Part shown: positions 25,011-33,123 of the stretch, piece after piece
Layout: each line of letters starts with the position of its first letter
How positions within the stretch are numbered: the stretch's first letter is position 1
Source: Paractinoplanes pyxinae
Lineage (GTDB): Bacteria; Actinomycetota; Actinomycetes; Mycobacteriales; Micromonosporaceae
Length of the DNA stretch: 64,000 bases
Reading direction: 5' to 3'
NCBI RefSeq assembly: GCF_026626335.1
Contig: NZ_JAPNTZ010000011.1
Span: 62,001 to 126,000 of the forward strand
Notes under the pieces: generated by a model
The model's database searches: none
What the model saw: the letters and a program-made list of their open reading frames with translations, nothing else
Told to the model about the DNA's origin: nothing
Translations under genes and position numbers: made by a program

Positions 25011-25552
25011 GGAAGCCGCGGCTCAGCCTTACGGAACACGGCGACGGCGATCTCGGCCAGGTCGTCGCTGCGCAGCTGCGGATCCTGGCTCAGCAGGATG
25101 CTGACCGTGCCGCCGGCGGTGCGCACATCCAGGGCGAACACCCCTTCCGGCGGATCCTCCGTCCAGACCGCTCCGACGCCGACATCCGGCACTTTCCGCA
25201 GCTTCGGGTCGGCGATCTTCCTCTCGACGCCCTTGATCGCATACGCCGTGTCCGAATACAGGACCACCGCGGCGGGCGGCATGGGCTCGTAGTCCGCGGT
25301 CGCGTCGAGGTCGGTGAAGAACGACGGCATGACGGCCACCGGGTCGTACAGGTAGCCGCACCCCTCCAGCGTCTCGACCGGCTTGACCGTCGGCAGCCCG
25401 GTAGCCTCAGCCATCTCGGCGACGGTCACATACCGGCACTTCCCACTGAGGACGCTGTCCCCGGCCGCGGCTGGCGGCGCTTCACCGGGCCCAGCACACG
25501 CCGAGATCAGAAGCGCAACCGCCGGAAGCGCCCACCATAGAGATCGATACAC
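25007..25552 (-). CDS. Predicted lipoprotein (DUF3558-like)
   Basis: 181 residues with a lipoprotein signal: WWALPAVALLISAC, lipobox Cys at about 19. The mature part begins GKCRYVTVAEMAEATGLP and contains CGYLYDP, the paired cysteines and spacing seen in small actinobacterial lipoproteins such as DUF3558. No function is established. The 3' end overlaps the response regulator gene by four bases in convergent orientation. Confidence 0.8.
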   Translation of the reverse strand: MYRSLWWALPAVALLISACAGPGEAPPAAAGDSVLSGKCRYVTVAEMAEATGLPTVKPVETLEGCGYLYDPVAVMPSFFTDLDATADYEPMPPAAVVLYSDTAYAIKGVERKIADPKLRKVPDVGVGAVWTEDPPEGVFALDVRTAGGTVSILLSQDPQLRSDDLAEIAVAVFRKAEPRLP

Positions 25553-25579
25553 GGCGAAGATCGTAAGGGGAGCATCCCG

Positions 25580-26542
25580 CTAGCAACCGCCCGGCACGGT
25601 GCAGACGTACCCAGCCACCGCACGGTTGTCCCGCCCGGGTGGCATCGGGGCGTCGGGGGACTTGGTGGCTCCGGCCCAGAACGACACCTCGCCCCCGGCG
25701 CCCCGCGGCCGCAGCGAGAACGCGAGCACCACACCCCGCTCGTCGTTGGTCACCACGAACGCGTACCTCTGCCCCGGGGTGGTCGGCACTGGATCGAACT
25801 GCATCACGGTGTCGCGGTGGTTAGGCCCGGCCATGAAGCGGCCGATGCCGAGCGGTTTCCCCAGCTGCCCGTCACCGGACACCGGCCGCAGATCGAGGCG
25901 GACATGTCCGATCTCCCCGGGCTGAAAGCCGGGGGACACCGCTTCGTCCCGGCTGACGATGATGGCCACGGAGGCGATCTGTTTCGCCCTTGCCGTGAAT
26001 GTCTGGCCGACCCGGCCGCCGTAGTCGACGTCAAGATCGATGTCCTGATTCGGGGCGGTCGCCTTGCCGAAATACGAGTACGGCGCCTCCGCCGAGCCTG
26101 TCCCGCTCGGGCCGACCGGGGTGGGCTGGTCCGCGCCGCTTCCTTGAAGAAGGACCAGCCCCAGAGCCAGTAAGGCCACGCCCGCGGTGACCTGAAGGTG
26201 TCTCCGGCGCCAGAACGGCACCGGCGGCGGCACGGGTTCGATCGGCGAGCGCTGCGGCGGCCATTCCCACCAGTCGCGCAGGCCGGCGATCTGGAAGATC
26301 TCACTCAGCCGGGCCGCTTCGGCCGGCGTCGGCCCGGTCCGGCCGGCGAAGATGTCCCGCAGGTTCCGCGCCGGGTCGGCCGTCGCCCGGCCGGGTTCGG
26401 CGTCCTTCATCTGCCGGCCCAGGGCGGCCTGGGTGAGCCCGGCGTCTTTCATCAGGCGTTCCAACCGGGCGCCGGCGTCGGCGTTTCCGTCCGCCCGCAC
26501 CCGCGGCCGTCCGGAGCGGGACGAACCTTCCTCTTTGTCCAT
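25580..26542 (-). CDS. Membrane-anchored protein with N-terminal XRE-like helix-turn-helix
   Basis: 320 residues from ATG 26542 (GGGAG upstream). Cytosolic part: ARLERLMKDAGLTQAALGRQM resembles an XRE helix-turn-helix, followed by a segment RNLRDIFAGRTGPTPAEAARLSEIF. One membrane segment (about 115-135, LQVTAGVALLALGLVLLQ) separates it from a beta-rich outer domain (about 160-320). This layout suits a transmembrane one-component regulator or a cell-division-linked sensor of the RodZ kind. It is divergent from the Pro/Ala-rich membrane protein at 26695. Function is inferred from architecture only. Confidence 0.7.
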   Translation of the reverse strand: MDKEEGSSRSGRPRVRADGNADAGARLERLMKDAGLTQAALGRQMKDAEPGRATADPARNLRDIFAGRTGPTPAEAARLSEIFQIAGLRDWWEWPPQRSPIEPVPPPVPFWRRRHLQVTAGVALLALGLVLLQGSGADQPTPVGPSGTGSAEAPYSYFGKATAPNQDIDLDVDYGGRVGQTFTARAKQIASVAIIVSRDEAVSPGFQPGEIGHVRLDLRPVSGDGQLGKPLGIGRFMAGPNHRDTVMQFDPVPTTPGQRYAFVVTNDERGVVLAFSLRPRGAGGEVSFWAGATKSPDAPMPPGRDNRAVAGYVCTVPGGC

Positions 26543-26694
26543 CACGGCTCCCTCGGCTGGGCCGGCACTGCCGGGGAAATGGCCGTGACCAGCTTCCTTT
26601 TTCCCCGGTCTGTTTCTTCCTTTCCCCCGCGTCGAGCGTAGGAATCGTCGGCCACAGCCGTTCTCCCGCCGCTGCCTCCACGAAAGGCGCCCTC

Positions 26695-27519
26695 ATGGTC
26701 ACCAGGTCCCCCCGCCCGAAGCCGTCGTCCAACAGCGGCCCGGCCAAGCCGCCCTCGCCTCCCGCCGCGACGCCGGTTCCGGTCGCGCCCCCGCTGCCAT
26801 CCAAGACGCCGGCCCCGGCTGCGACGCCGGCCCCGGCTGCGACGCCGGCCCCGGCTGCGACGCCGGCCCCGGCTGCGACGCCGGCTCCATCCGCGGCACC
26901 GGCCTCGGCCGGCGTGAAGACCCGGCTGGTTGAGAAGGCGCAGGCTTGGAGCGCGGCTGCATCGGCGTTCTTGTCCGTCGCGGCCATCGTCATCTCGATG
27001 TTGACCTTCTCGGACCAGTCGCAGGTCAACGATCAGCAGAAGACGCGGCTGCGCCAAGCTGTGGCGGCCCGCGTCTCGGTTCTCGAGGGCCTGCTGCCGA
27101 CCGCGGTCGAGGGCCGGCTCGGCGGCCCGGGTCTGGTGGTCCGGAATCGGGCGCCGTCGCCGATCTTCAACGTCTGGGTGGTGGTGACCGTGCGCGGCGT
27201 CAAGCAGGCCTTCTACCTCGACTCGATCCCGCCGTGTGTGATCATCGGGCTGCCCAAGGGCGGCTTCGCGCCGGCGCCGGTGCCGCGGGAGAGCATCGTC
27301 GACCTGATGTGGTTCACCGACGATCTCGGTCGCGGCTGGCAGCGCCGCGCCACGGGCGAGCTGACCGAGTTCGTTGTGCCCACATACCGGGGCTCGTCCA
27401 CTGTGCTGCCAAGCGGGTTGGACGCGTCGCGGATCGGCACCGGCATGAACTCCGAGGCGGCCCGCCTGAGCCGGGGCGCGGTCACCCGGGACGCGGCCGA
27501 CTGCAGCGAGGCGACCTGA
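26695..27519 (+). CDS. Pro/Ala-rich repeat membrane protein
   Basis: 274 residues. Residues 1-70 are Pro/Ala/Thr-rich and include four exact TPAPAA repeats. A predicted membrane segment (about 84-102, SAAASAFLSVAAIVISMLTF) is followed by a coiled stretch (QSQVNDQQKTRLRQAVAARV) and a beta-rich C-terminal domain with no recognised family. Related proteins appear near XRE-like membrane proteins such as the divergent neighbour, so they may act together, but this is conjecture. The topology puts the Pro-rich end inside the cell if the segment is a signal anchor. Confidence 0.65.
   Translation: MVTRSPRPKPSSNSGPAKPPSPPAATPVPVAPPLPSKTPAPAATPAPAATPAPAATPAPAATPAPSAAPASAGVKTRLVEKAQAWSAAASAFLSVAAIVISMLTFSDQSQVNDQQKTRLRQAVAARVSVLEGLLPTAVEGRLGGPGLVVRNRAPSPIFNVWVVVTVRGVKQAFYLDSIPPCVIIGLPKGGFAPAPVPRESIVDLMWFTDDLGRGWQRRATGELTEFVVPTYRGSSTVLPSGLDASRIGTGMNSEAARLSRGAVTRDAADCSEAT
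26806..26877 (+). repeat. Four exact 18-bp tandem repeats coding for TPAPAA
   Basis: Four identical copies of ACGCCGGCCCCGGCTGCG run head to tail, in frame, with a partial degenerate copy after them. DNA identity in every copy suggests recent expansion by slippage; copy number is probably variable between strains. Confidence 0.9.
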
Positions 27520-27641
27520 ATAGTTGCCGGTCAGCTGCCGGTCGACGGCCTGTTCGGGCGTTGTTCCGGCCCCGAGGATGGGTGCATCCGACGGCTGCGG
27601 GCGTGGTGCTCGCGGCGAGGCGGACACACGGGGAGGGTGAC

Positions 27642-28130
27642 ATGAGGATTCGATCGAAGGTGGCCTTCGCGTTGGCGGGGGCCGTCGTGGCTACGGGTGG
27701 GGCGGTCACGGCGCCGGCGGGGGCGGCGTCGGCGGCCTGCCCGGACGGCGGGTACACCAGCACGCCGGGGGAGCGGATCAAGGGGCCGAACAACGACACC
27801 GTCTATCTGGTCGACCCGGAAGGATTGAAGCGGCCGATCGTCGGCGCTGACACGTATCTGCGGCTGTTCCGGTCGTGGGCCGGGATCAAGACGCGCAGCG
27901 ACATCAACTGCGTGCGCAGTGCCGGGAAGTCGGTCGACGGGGGCACCTTCATCTCGCAGAACGGCAACGGCTCGTACTACTGGACGGAGACTCTCGCGGA
28001 CGGCTACGAGGAGCGCTACCGCGGCATCCCCTCGGTCGCCGTCTATGACAAGTACTTCTTCCGCTGGGACACGGCGCGCTACCGGTCGCCCAGCTACATC
28101 GCGGGCCGCACCCTCAACCCCTGGACCTGA
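27642..28130 (+). CDS. Secreted protein of unknown function, 162 residues
   Basis: A clear signal peptide (MRIRSKVAFALAGAVVATGGAVTAPAGAASA) is cleaved near residue 31. The mature part begins ACPDGGYTSTPGERIKGPNNDTVYLVDPEG and is rich in Tyr, Gly and Arg, with two cysteines that may pair. The VYLVDPEGLKRPI phrase recalls short cell-wall or surface repeat proteins, but no family is certain. GGGAGG precedes the ATG. It ends six bases from the convergent regulator gene. Confidence 0.75.
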   Translation: MRIRSKVAFALAGAVVATGGAVTAPAGAASAACPDGGYTSTPGERIKGPNNDTVYLVDPEGLKRPIVGADTYLRLFRSWAGIKTRSDINCVRSAGKSVDGGTFISQNGNGSYYWTETLADGYEERYRGIPSVAVYDKYFFRWDTARYRSPSYIAGRTLNPWT

Positions 28131-28136
28131 TCGGGG

Positions 28137-30605
28137 TCAGCGCAGGGCGGTGAGCGCCGCGCGGGCGTCGCCGGCTTCGGGCCGGCCCAGCGCGGCGTAG
28201 CCGTCCTGCGCCTGGCGCAGGTGTGAGCGGGCCGGTTCGGGGCGGCCCAGGTCGCGCCACGCGCGGCCCAGACCCAGGTGGGCCCGGGCCAGCTGGTCGG
28301 ACACGTCGGCCTCGGTGGCTACGGCGAGGGCGGCGTTGTGCTGGGCGACGGCCTCGGCGGGACGGCCCGCGGCGCGGGCGGCTTCGCCGAGGCCGTTCAG
28401 TGCGGACGCCTCGCCGTCGGGTTCGCCGATCTGCCGGAACAGGTCCAATGCGGACTCGTGGTAGGCGGGGGCGTCGTGCGGGCGGCCCAGGCCGGTGTAC
28501 GCGACCCCGAGCCCATCTTTCGTCCAGGCCTCACCGGATCGGTGCCCCAGCTCGCGGAACAGCTCGAGCGCGCGCTGCTGGTGCTCGGCGGCGGCGGCGA
28601 AGTTGCCCAGCTTCTCCTCGATCTCGCCCAGGTTGGTCAGCGCGGCGGCCAGCCCGGTCCGGTCGCCGGTGCGCTCGTGCAGCGCCAGCGCCTCCCGGTG
28701 CCAGCGCGCGGCGGCCGGGTAGTGCCCCAGCCGTGACTCGATCTCGCCCAGGTTGTTGACCGCCCGCGCCTCGCCGACCATCTCGCCCGCCCGCCGGAAC
28801 GCCGCCCGGGCCCGCTCGTGATACGCGAGGGCTTCGGCGTACCGGTTGCTGCGCTGCTCCACCGCGCCCAGGTTGCCGAGCGTGCGGGCCTGCCCGACGG
28901 TGTCGCCGAGCCGGTCGTACAGCTCGAGGGCGGCGGTCAGGTCGGCCGTCGCCTCGCGGTGCCGGGACATCCGGCTGTGCACGGTGCCCGAGCCGAGCAG
29001 CGCCAACGCCTCGCCTGCCTGATCACCGGCCGCTCGCGCATCGGTTCGGGCGTGGCCGTGGACGGCCAGCGCTTCTTGATAGTGGCCGCCCAGCAGGAAG
29101 CGGAACAATGCCGCGGCCAACGGCACCGAGTATCGCGGCCCGCCGCGGGCGGCCACCGCCACCAGACAGGCCAGCTCGCCGTCGAGCCAGTCGCGGGCGG
29201 CGTCCCGGCCGGTCAGTTCCGGGGCCGGGGTGGACGGCGGCTCGACTCGCGGAAGGCGGGCCGCCTCTTCGGGATAGAGCACGTTCGCGGCGCTCACCGC
29301 GCTTGCCACGTAATAGTCGAGCAGCCGTGTCTGGGCTGCGTCCTGGTCGTCCCCGGACTCGGCGAGCAGGCGGGCCGCGTACGCCCGAAGCAGGTCGTGC
29401 ATGGCGAAGCGGCCCTCGCCGGCCGGGACGACGAGGTGGGCACGGGCGAGTTCGAGCAGGGCGCGACGGGCGGCGGCCACATCGAGATCGGCCGGTGCGG
29501 CCGCCGCGTACGCGTCGAAATCGGGACCGGGATGCAGGCCGAGCAGCCGGAAGACGCGCGCCGTGGCCGGCGGAAGCGACCGCAGGGACCACGAGAACAC
29601 CGCCGCCACGGCCGAGCGCTGATCGCCGCCCGGGTCGAGCAGACCCAGCCGCTGCTGCTGATCGGCCAGCTCGGCGACCAGTTCGGCCAGCGTGCTGCCG
29701 GGCCGGGCCGCCGCCAGCTCGGCCGCCACGCGCAGGGCCAGTGGCAGCCGGGCGCACTGGTCGATCAGCGTCGCGGCGGCTTCCGGTTCCTCGCCGACCC
29801 GCGGGCCGATCAGGTGGCGCAGCAGCGCGGTGGCGTCGGCGACGGGCAGCAGGTCGAGGTCGAGGCGGTGCGCGCCGTCCCGCGCGACCAGCCCGGCCAG
29901 GCTGTCGCGGCTGGTCACCAGCGTGACGCAGTCGCCCGCGCCGGGCAGCAGCGGACGCACCTGATCGGCCGAGCCGGCGTTGTCGAGCACCACCAGCATG
30001 CGGCGGCGGGCCAGGTGGGTGCGGTAGCGGGCGGCCTGCTCGTCGAGCTCGAACGGGATCTCGGCCGGCGGCACGCCGAGCGCGGTCAGCATTCGGGCCA
30101 GGGCGTCGCCGGATTCGACCGGGCGGCCGGGGTCGTAACCGCGCAGGTCCACATAGAGCTGACCGTCGGGGAAGCGTTCCCGGGCGCGATGCCCCCACCG
30201 TACGGCCAAAGCGGTCTTGCCCACGCCGGCCGTGCCCGCGACCGCGCAAATGACCGCCGTGACTCCGCCGTTTTCCAGTACGTCGTCCAGGTGCGCCAGT
30301 TCGTCGGCCCTCCCGGTGAACCCGGTGACGTCGGCCGGCAGTTGAGCCGGAACGGGCCTTCCCTCCGCCGCCGGGGCGGGCGCCGGGGCACTCGTGGCGC
30401 TGGCGGTCAGCAGAAACGTCTCACGCTGCGCGCCCCGCAACGCGAAGGCGTCGGCCAGCAGCCGTACGGAAGCGGCCCGGGGAGCCCGCCGCCGATCCGC
30501 CTCCATCTCGCGGATCGTGCGCACGCTGACGCCGGTGCGCGCGGCCAGTTCCTCCTGGGTCAGCCCCAGCCGTCGCCGGTGCTCCGCGACCAGCTGCCCG
30601 AACAT
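28137..30605 (-). CDS. XRE-NB-ARC-TPR transcriptional regulator (AfsR-like without BTAD)
   Basis: 822 residues from ATG 30605. Residues 1-70: XRE helix-turn-helix (RLGLTQEELAARTGVSVRTIREME). Then an NB-ARC ATPase: P-loop GTAGVGKTALAVRW (about 125-138), RRRMLVVLDNAG (Walker B), VTLVTSRDSLAG and GLPL-like RLPLALRVAAELAA. The C-terminal half holds about eight TPR motifs (for example AEALAYHERARAAFRRAGEMVGEARAVNNLG). Such STAND proteins are large signal-responsive regulators of secondary metabolism and morphology in actinomycetes. Divergent from padR across a 107-bp gap with repeats. Targets unknown. Confidence 0.9.
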   Translation of the reverse strand: MFGQLVAEHRRRLGLTQEELAARTGVSVRTIREMEADRRRAPRAASVRLLADAFALRGAQRETFLLTASATSAPAPAPAAEGRPVPAQLPADVTGFTGRADELAHLDDVLENGGVTAVICAVAGTAGVGKTALAVRWGHRARERFPDGQLYVDLRGYDPGRPVESGDALARMLTALGVPPAEIPFELDEQAARYRTHLARRRMLVVLDNAGSADQVRPLLPGAGDCVTLVTSRDSLAGLVARDGAHRLDLDLLPVADATALLRHLIGPRVGEEPEAAATLIDQCARLPLALRVAAELAAARPGSTLAELVAELADQQQRLGLLDPGGDQRSAVAAVFSWSLRSLPPATARVFRLLGLHPGPDFDAYAAAAPADLDVAAARRALLELARAHLVVPAGEGRFAMHDLLRAYAARLLAESGDDQDAAQTRLLDYYVASAVSAANVLYPEEAARLPRVEPPSTPAPELTGRDAARDWLDGELACLVAVAARGGPRYSVPLAAALFRFLLGGHYQEALAVHGHARTDARAAGDQAGEALALLGSGTVHSRMSRHREATADLTAALELYDRLGDTVGQARTLGNLGAVEQRSNRYAEALAYHERARAAFRRAGEMVGEARAVNNLGEIESRLGHYPAAARWHREALALHERTGDRTGLAAALTNLGEIEEKLGNFAAAAEHQQRALELFRELGHRSGEAWTKDGLGVAYTGLGRPHDAPAYHESALDLFRQIGEPDGEASALNGLGEAARAAGRPAEAVAQHNAALAVATEADVSDQLARAHLGLGRAWRDLGRPEPARSHLRQAQDGYAALGRPEAGDARAALTALR

Positions 30606-30665
30606 GCCAGCCAGTCTGCCAGCCCCAGGCAACGATAGAGATAAATGTCCGGCATGCGACGGCCT

Positions 30666-30698
30666 TTACTCGTACGCGTATACTCGCTTACGAGTAAG
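30666..30698. promoter_or_regulatory. Probable PadR operator region
   Basis: TACTCGCTTACGAGTA (30681-30696) is an inverted repeat TACTCG-N4-CGAGTA. A third TACTCG occurs at 30667, 14 bp before the second, and TTACTCGT (30666) is mirrored by ACGAGTAA (30690). The cluster ends 15 bp before the padR ATG. Binding by PadR, or by the divergent XRE protein, is inferred from position. Confidence 0.6.
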
Positions 30699-30712
30699 CG
30701 GCGGGCGGTGAG

Positions 30713-31282
30713 ATGAAGAAGCGGAAGGTCGGCAACCTCATGGCGCTGGGGGTGTTGTCGGCCGTCGCGTATCGGGACATGCATCCGTACGAGATGGCCG
30801 GCACCCTGCGCAGCTGGGGAAAAGACCGCGACCTCGGCATCAAGTGGGGGTCGCTCTACACCGTCGTCCGCAATCTGGCCCGGCACGGGCTGATCGAAGA
30901 GGTGGGGAGCGTCCGCGACGGCCGCCGGCCCGAGCGCACGGTCTATCGCATCACCGACGCCGGCCGGGCCGAGCTCGTCGACTGGACGCGCGAGCTGGTG
31001 TCCACCGGCGAGCCCTTCCGGGCCGGGTTGTCCATGCTCTCAGCTCTGCCTCCGGACGATGCCGTCGCGCTGCTGCAACAGCGCGCCGACGCGATCGGGG
31101 AGCGGATCGAGGAGCTGCGGGCGCAACTCGAAGCGGAGACCACGCCCCGGCTCTTCCTGGTGGAGGTGGAGTACGACCTCGCCATGCTCACGGCCGAGGC
31201 CGCGTGGACGCGGGCGCTGATCGCCGAGATCACCGCCGGGACGTTCGCCGGGCTCGACGAGTGGCGGGAGTACCACAGATAA
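30713..31282 (+). CDS. PadR family transcriptional regulator
   Basis: 189 residues. The winged helix spans about 5-90: LMALGVLSAVAYRDMHPYEMAGTL, then KWGSLYTVVRNLARHGLIEEVGSVRDGRRPERTVYRITDAG. The C-terminal Vir-like domain (about 110-185) is a long helical pair used for dimerisation. PadR repressors respond to phenolics or antibiotics. The FAD monooxygenase gene lies 152 bp downstream on the same strand and is the likely target besides padR itself. Confidence 0.9.
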   Translation: MKKRKVGNLMALGVLSAVAYRDMHPYEMAGTLRSWGKDRDLGIKWGSLYTVVRNLARHGLIEEVGSVRDGRRPERTVYRITDAGRAELVDWTRELVSTGEPFRAGLSMLSALPPDDAVALLQQRADAIGERIEELRAQLEAETTPRLFLVEVEYDLAMLTAEAAWTRALIAEITAGTFAGLDEWREYHR

Positions 31283-31289
31283 CCCAAGA

Positions 31290-31351
31290 GCCCCGGTGAC
31301 CTGCTGCAACAGGCCACCGGGGCGGAACCCCCTCGAGCAGTTCCGCGGAAC
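31290..31351 (+). other. Hairpin and palindrome between padR and the monooxygenase
   Basis: GCCCCGGTG (31290-31298) pairs with CACCGGGGC (31315-31323), and GTTCCGCGGAAC (31340-31351) is a perfect 12-bp palindrome. The first may attenuate read-through from padR; the second may be an operator for the monooxygenase. Neither has a T tract. Confidence 0.5.
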
Positions 31352-31434
31352 GGACCCGGCCCGGAAGGTGGCAACCACAGGATATCCGGGTCCTGCCGCG
31401 GGGCGTCGCTCGCCGAACCGCGGAAGGCAGAACC

Positions 31435-32595
31435 ATGTCCCAGGTACGTACGGCCGTCGTCATCGGCGGCGGCATTGCCGGGCCCGTCACGGCCCTGGCC
31501 CTGCGCAAGGCCGGCATCGACGTGTCGGTGCACGAGCGGTACGAGTCGTCGGCCGAGGGGCTGGGCGGCACGATCGCGCTCGCCCCGAACGGGCTGGCCG
31601 CGCTCGGCATCGTAGGTGCGGCGGCGGCCGTGGTCGCCGGCTCGCAGCCCGGTGAGCGGCAGGTCATGAGCATCGGGCGGCGCCGCGTCGCGCTGCCGGG
31701 GCTGGCCGATCAGGGGCCGTTGCACGTGGTTCGCCGGGGTGATCTCTACCGGATATTGCGCCAGCGGCTGGCCGAGGAGGGGGTGCCCGTCACGGGTGGG
31801 CGGCGGCTGACCGCCGTACGGGAAAGAACCGCGATTTTCGAGGACGGCTCGGAGGCGTCGGCCGATGTGCTGATCGGAGCGGACGGCGTGCACTCGGCCA
31901 TGCGGCGGCTGATCGATCCCGACGCGCCGTCGCCGCGCTACACCGGCCTGCTCGCCTTCGAAGGGTTGTCGGCGGCCGAGGTCGACGCCGCGCCGGGCAC
32001 GATGACCTTCGCGTTCGGCCGGCGCGCGTACTACCTCTACTGGCCGGCGCCGGGCGGGGGCACGACCTTCGGCATCAACCTGCCGCGCGACCGGCCACTG
32101 TCGACGGTTGAGGCCCGGACGATTCCGGACGCGGACTGGATGCGTACGCTGAGAACGGTCTACGCCGACGACGACCCGGGCGCCGAACTGCTGGCCCGGA
32201 CGAGCGATCTGCAGGTCAACGGCGCGCTTTTCATCATGCCGCCGGTGCCGCGCTGGCATCGCGACCGCATGGTGCTGGTCGGCGACGCGGTCCACGCCCC
32301 GTCCAACACCTCCGGTCAAGGGGCCAGTCTGGCCGTCGAGAGCGCCGTCGAGCTGGCCCGGTGTCTGCGTGACGCTCCCGGTTTCGAGCAGGCTTTCCTC
32401 CGGTACGAGTCACTGCGCCGGCGCCGCGTGGAGCGGATCGCCGCTCAGGCGGCCCGGGTCAACCACGCCAAGATCCCCGGCCCGGTGGTGAAAGCTCTGC
32501 TGCCCATGCTGATCCCGCTCTTCATGTCGCCCGAGCGCACGCTGGGGCCGGTGCAGCGCTACCGCATCGACTGGGACCAACCGGCGTTGCGTTAG
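31435..32595 (+). CDS. FAD-dependent monooxygenase (TetX/aromatic hydroxylase type)
   Basis: 386 residues. GGGIAG motif near the N-terminus (VVIGGGIAGPVTALALRKAG), DG motif in VLIGADGVHSAMR (about 147-159), GD motif in MVLVGDAVHAPSNTSGQGASLAVE (about 279-302). These define a group A flavin monooxygenase, the family that hydroxylates aromatic or polyketide compounds. A PadR regulator directly upstream suggests induction by the substrate. Length matches the family. It is distinct in sequence from the Rox enzyme at 13 kb. Confidence 0.9.
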   Translation: MSQVRTAVVIGGGIAGPVTALALRKAGIDVSVHERYESSAEGLGGTIALAPNGLAALGIVGAAAAVVAGSQPGERQVMSIGRRRVALPGLADQGPLHVVRRGDLYRILRQRLAEEGVPVTGGRRLTAVRERTAIFEDGSEASADVLIGADGVHSAMRRLIDPDAPSPRYTGLLAFEGLSAAEVDAAPGTMTFAFGRRAYYLYWPAPGGGTTFGINLPRDRPLSTVEARTIPDADWMRTLRTVYADDDPGAELLARTSDLQVNGALFIMPPVPRWHRDRMVLVGDAVHAPSNTSGQGASLAVESAVELARCLRDAPGFEQAFLRYESLRRRRVERIAAQAARVNHAKIPGPVVKALLPMLIPLFMSPERTLGPVQRYRIDWDQPALR

Positions 32596-33098
32596 CGGCT
32601 GTCGCGGCGGGCCTGGCGGCGGGCGCCGGTGGCCCGGGTCGACGCGCGCTGCTTGGGCAGGCCGGCGTGGTCGGGCTGGCGGTCGGTGCGCTGGGCGGCC
32701 CGGGTCTGGGTGCGCGGCCGGGGCGGGCCGGGCGGCTCGACGTTGCCGGGCTGCTGGGCCTCGGCCAGGCGTTCCGCCCGCAGAGCCTCGACGCTGGCCC
32801 GGGCCGCGGCCGCCACCGCCTCGCTGACCCGGGCCAGCGCGTCCTCGAAGACTTCGGCCTTGGCCCGGCTGCGGGTGTTCTTCGGGTACGCCCGGCCGCG
32901 GGCGCCGATCTCACCGACGCGGGCGGCGGCCTGACGCCGATACACCTTCTGATGTTTGTTGCGGGCCCGGCGGATGCGGTTGTGCACCTCGAGCAGCCCG
33001 TCCTCGTCGAGGCCGGCCAGGTTCGCCGGCTCGGCCTCGCGGAAGAGCAGCAGCTCCGTCTCGGTCAGCGAATTGACCATGCCCGCTTGATCGGTCAT
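32592..33098 (-). CDS. Conserved hypothetical basic protein, 168 residues
   Basis: From ATG 33098 the protein reads MTDQAGMVNSLTETELLLFREAEPANL, then a helical body VHNRIRRARNKHQKVYRRQAAARVGEIGARG and a disordered C-terminal tail rich in Arg, Gln and Pro (about 125-168). The strongly basic tail could bind nucleic acid, but no family is recognised. GGAGG lies somewhat far (about 12 nt) before the ATG. The stop overlaps the convergent monooxygenase by four bases. Confidence 0.65.
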   Translation of the reverse strand: MTDQAGMVNSLTETELLLFREAEPANLAGLDEDGLLEVHNRIRRARNKHQKVYRRQAAARVGEIGARGRAYPKNTRSRAKAEVFEDALARVSEAVAAAARASVEALRAERLAEAQQPGNVEPPGPPRPRTQTRAAQRTDRQPDHAGLPKQRASTRATGARRQARRDSR

Positions 33099-33123
33099 CA
33101 GCCGAGCATCCTCCCTCGGAGTC

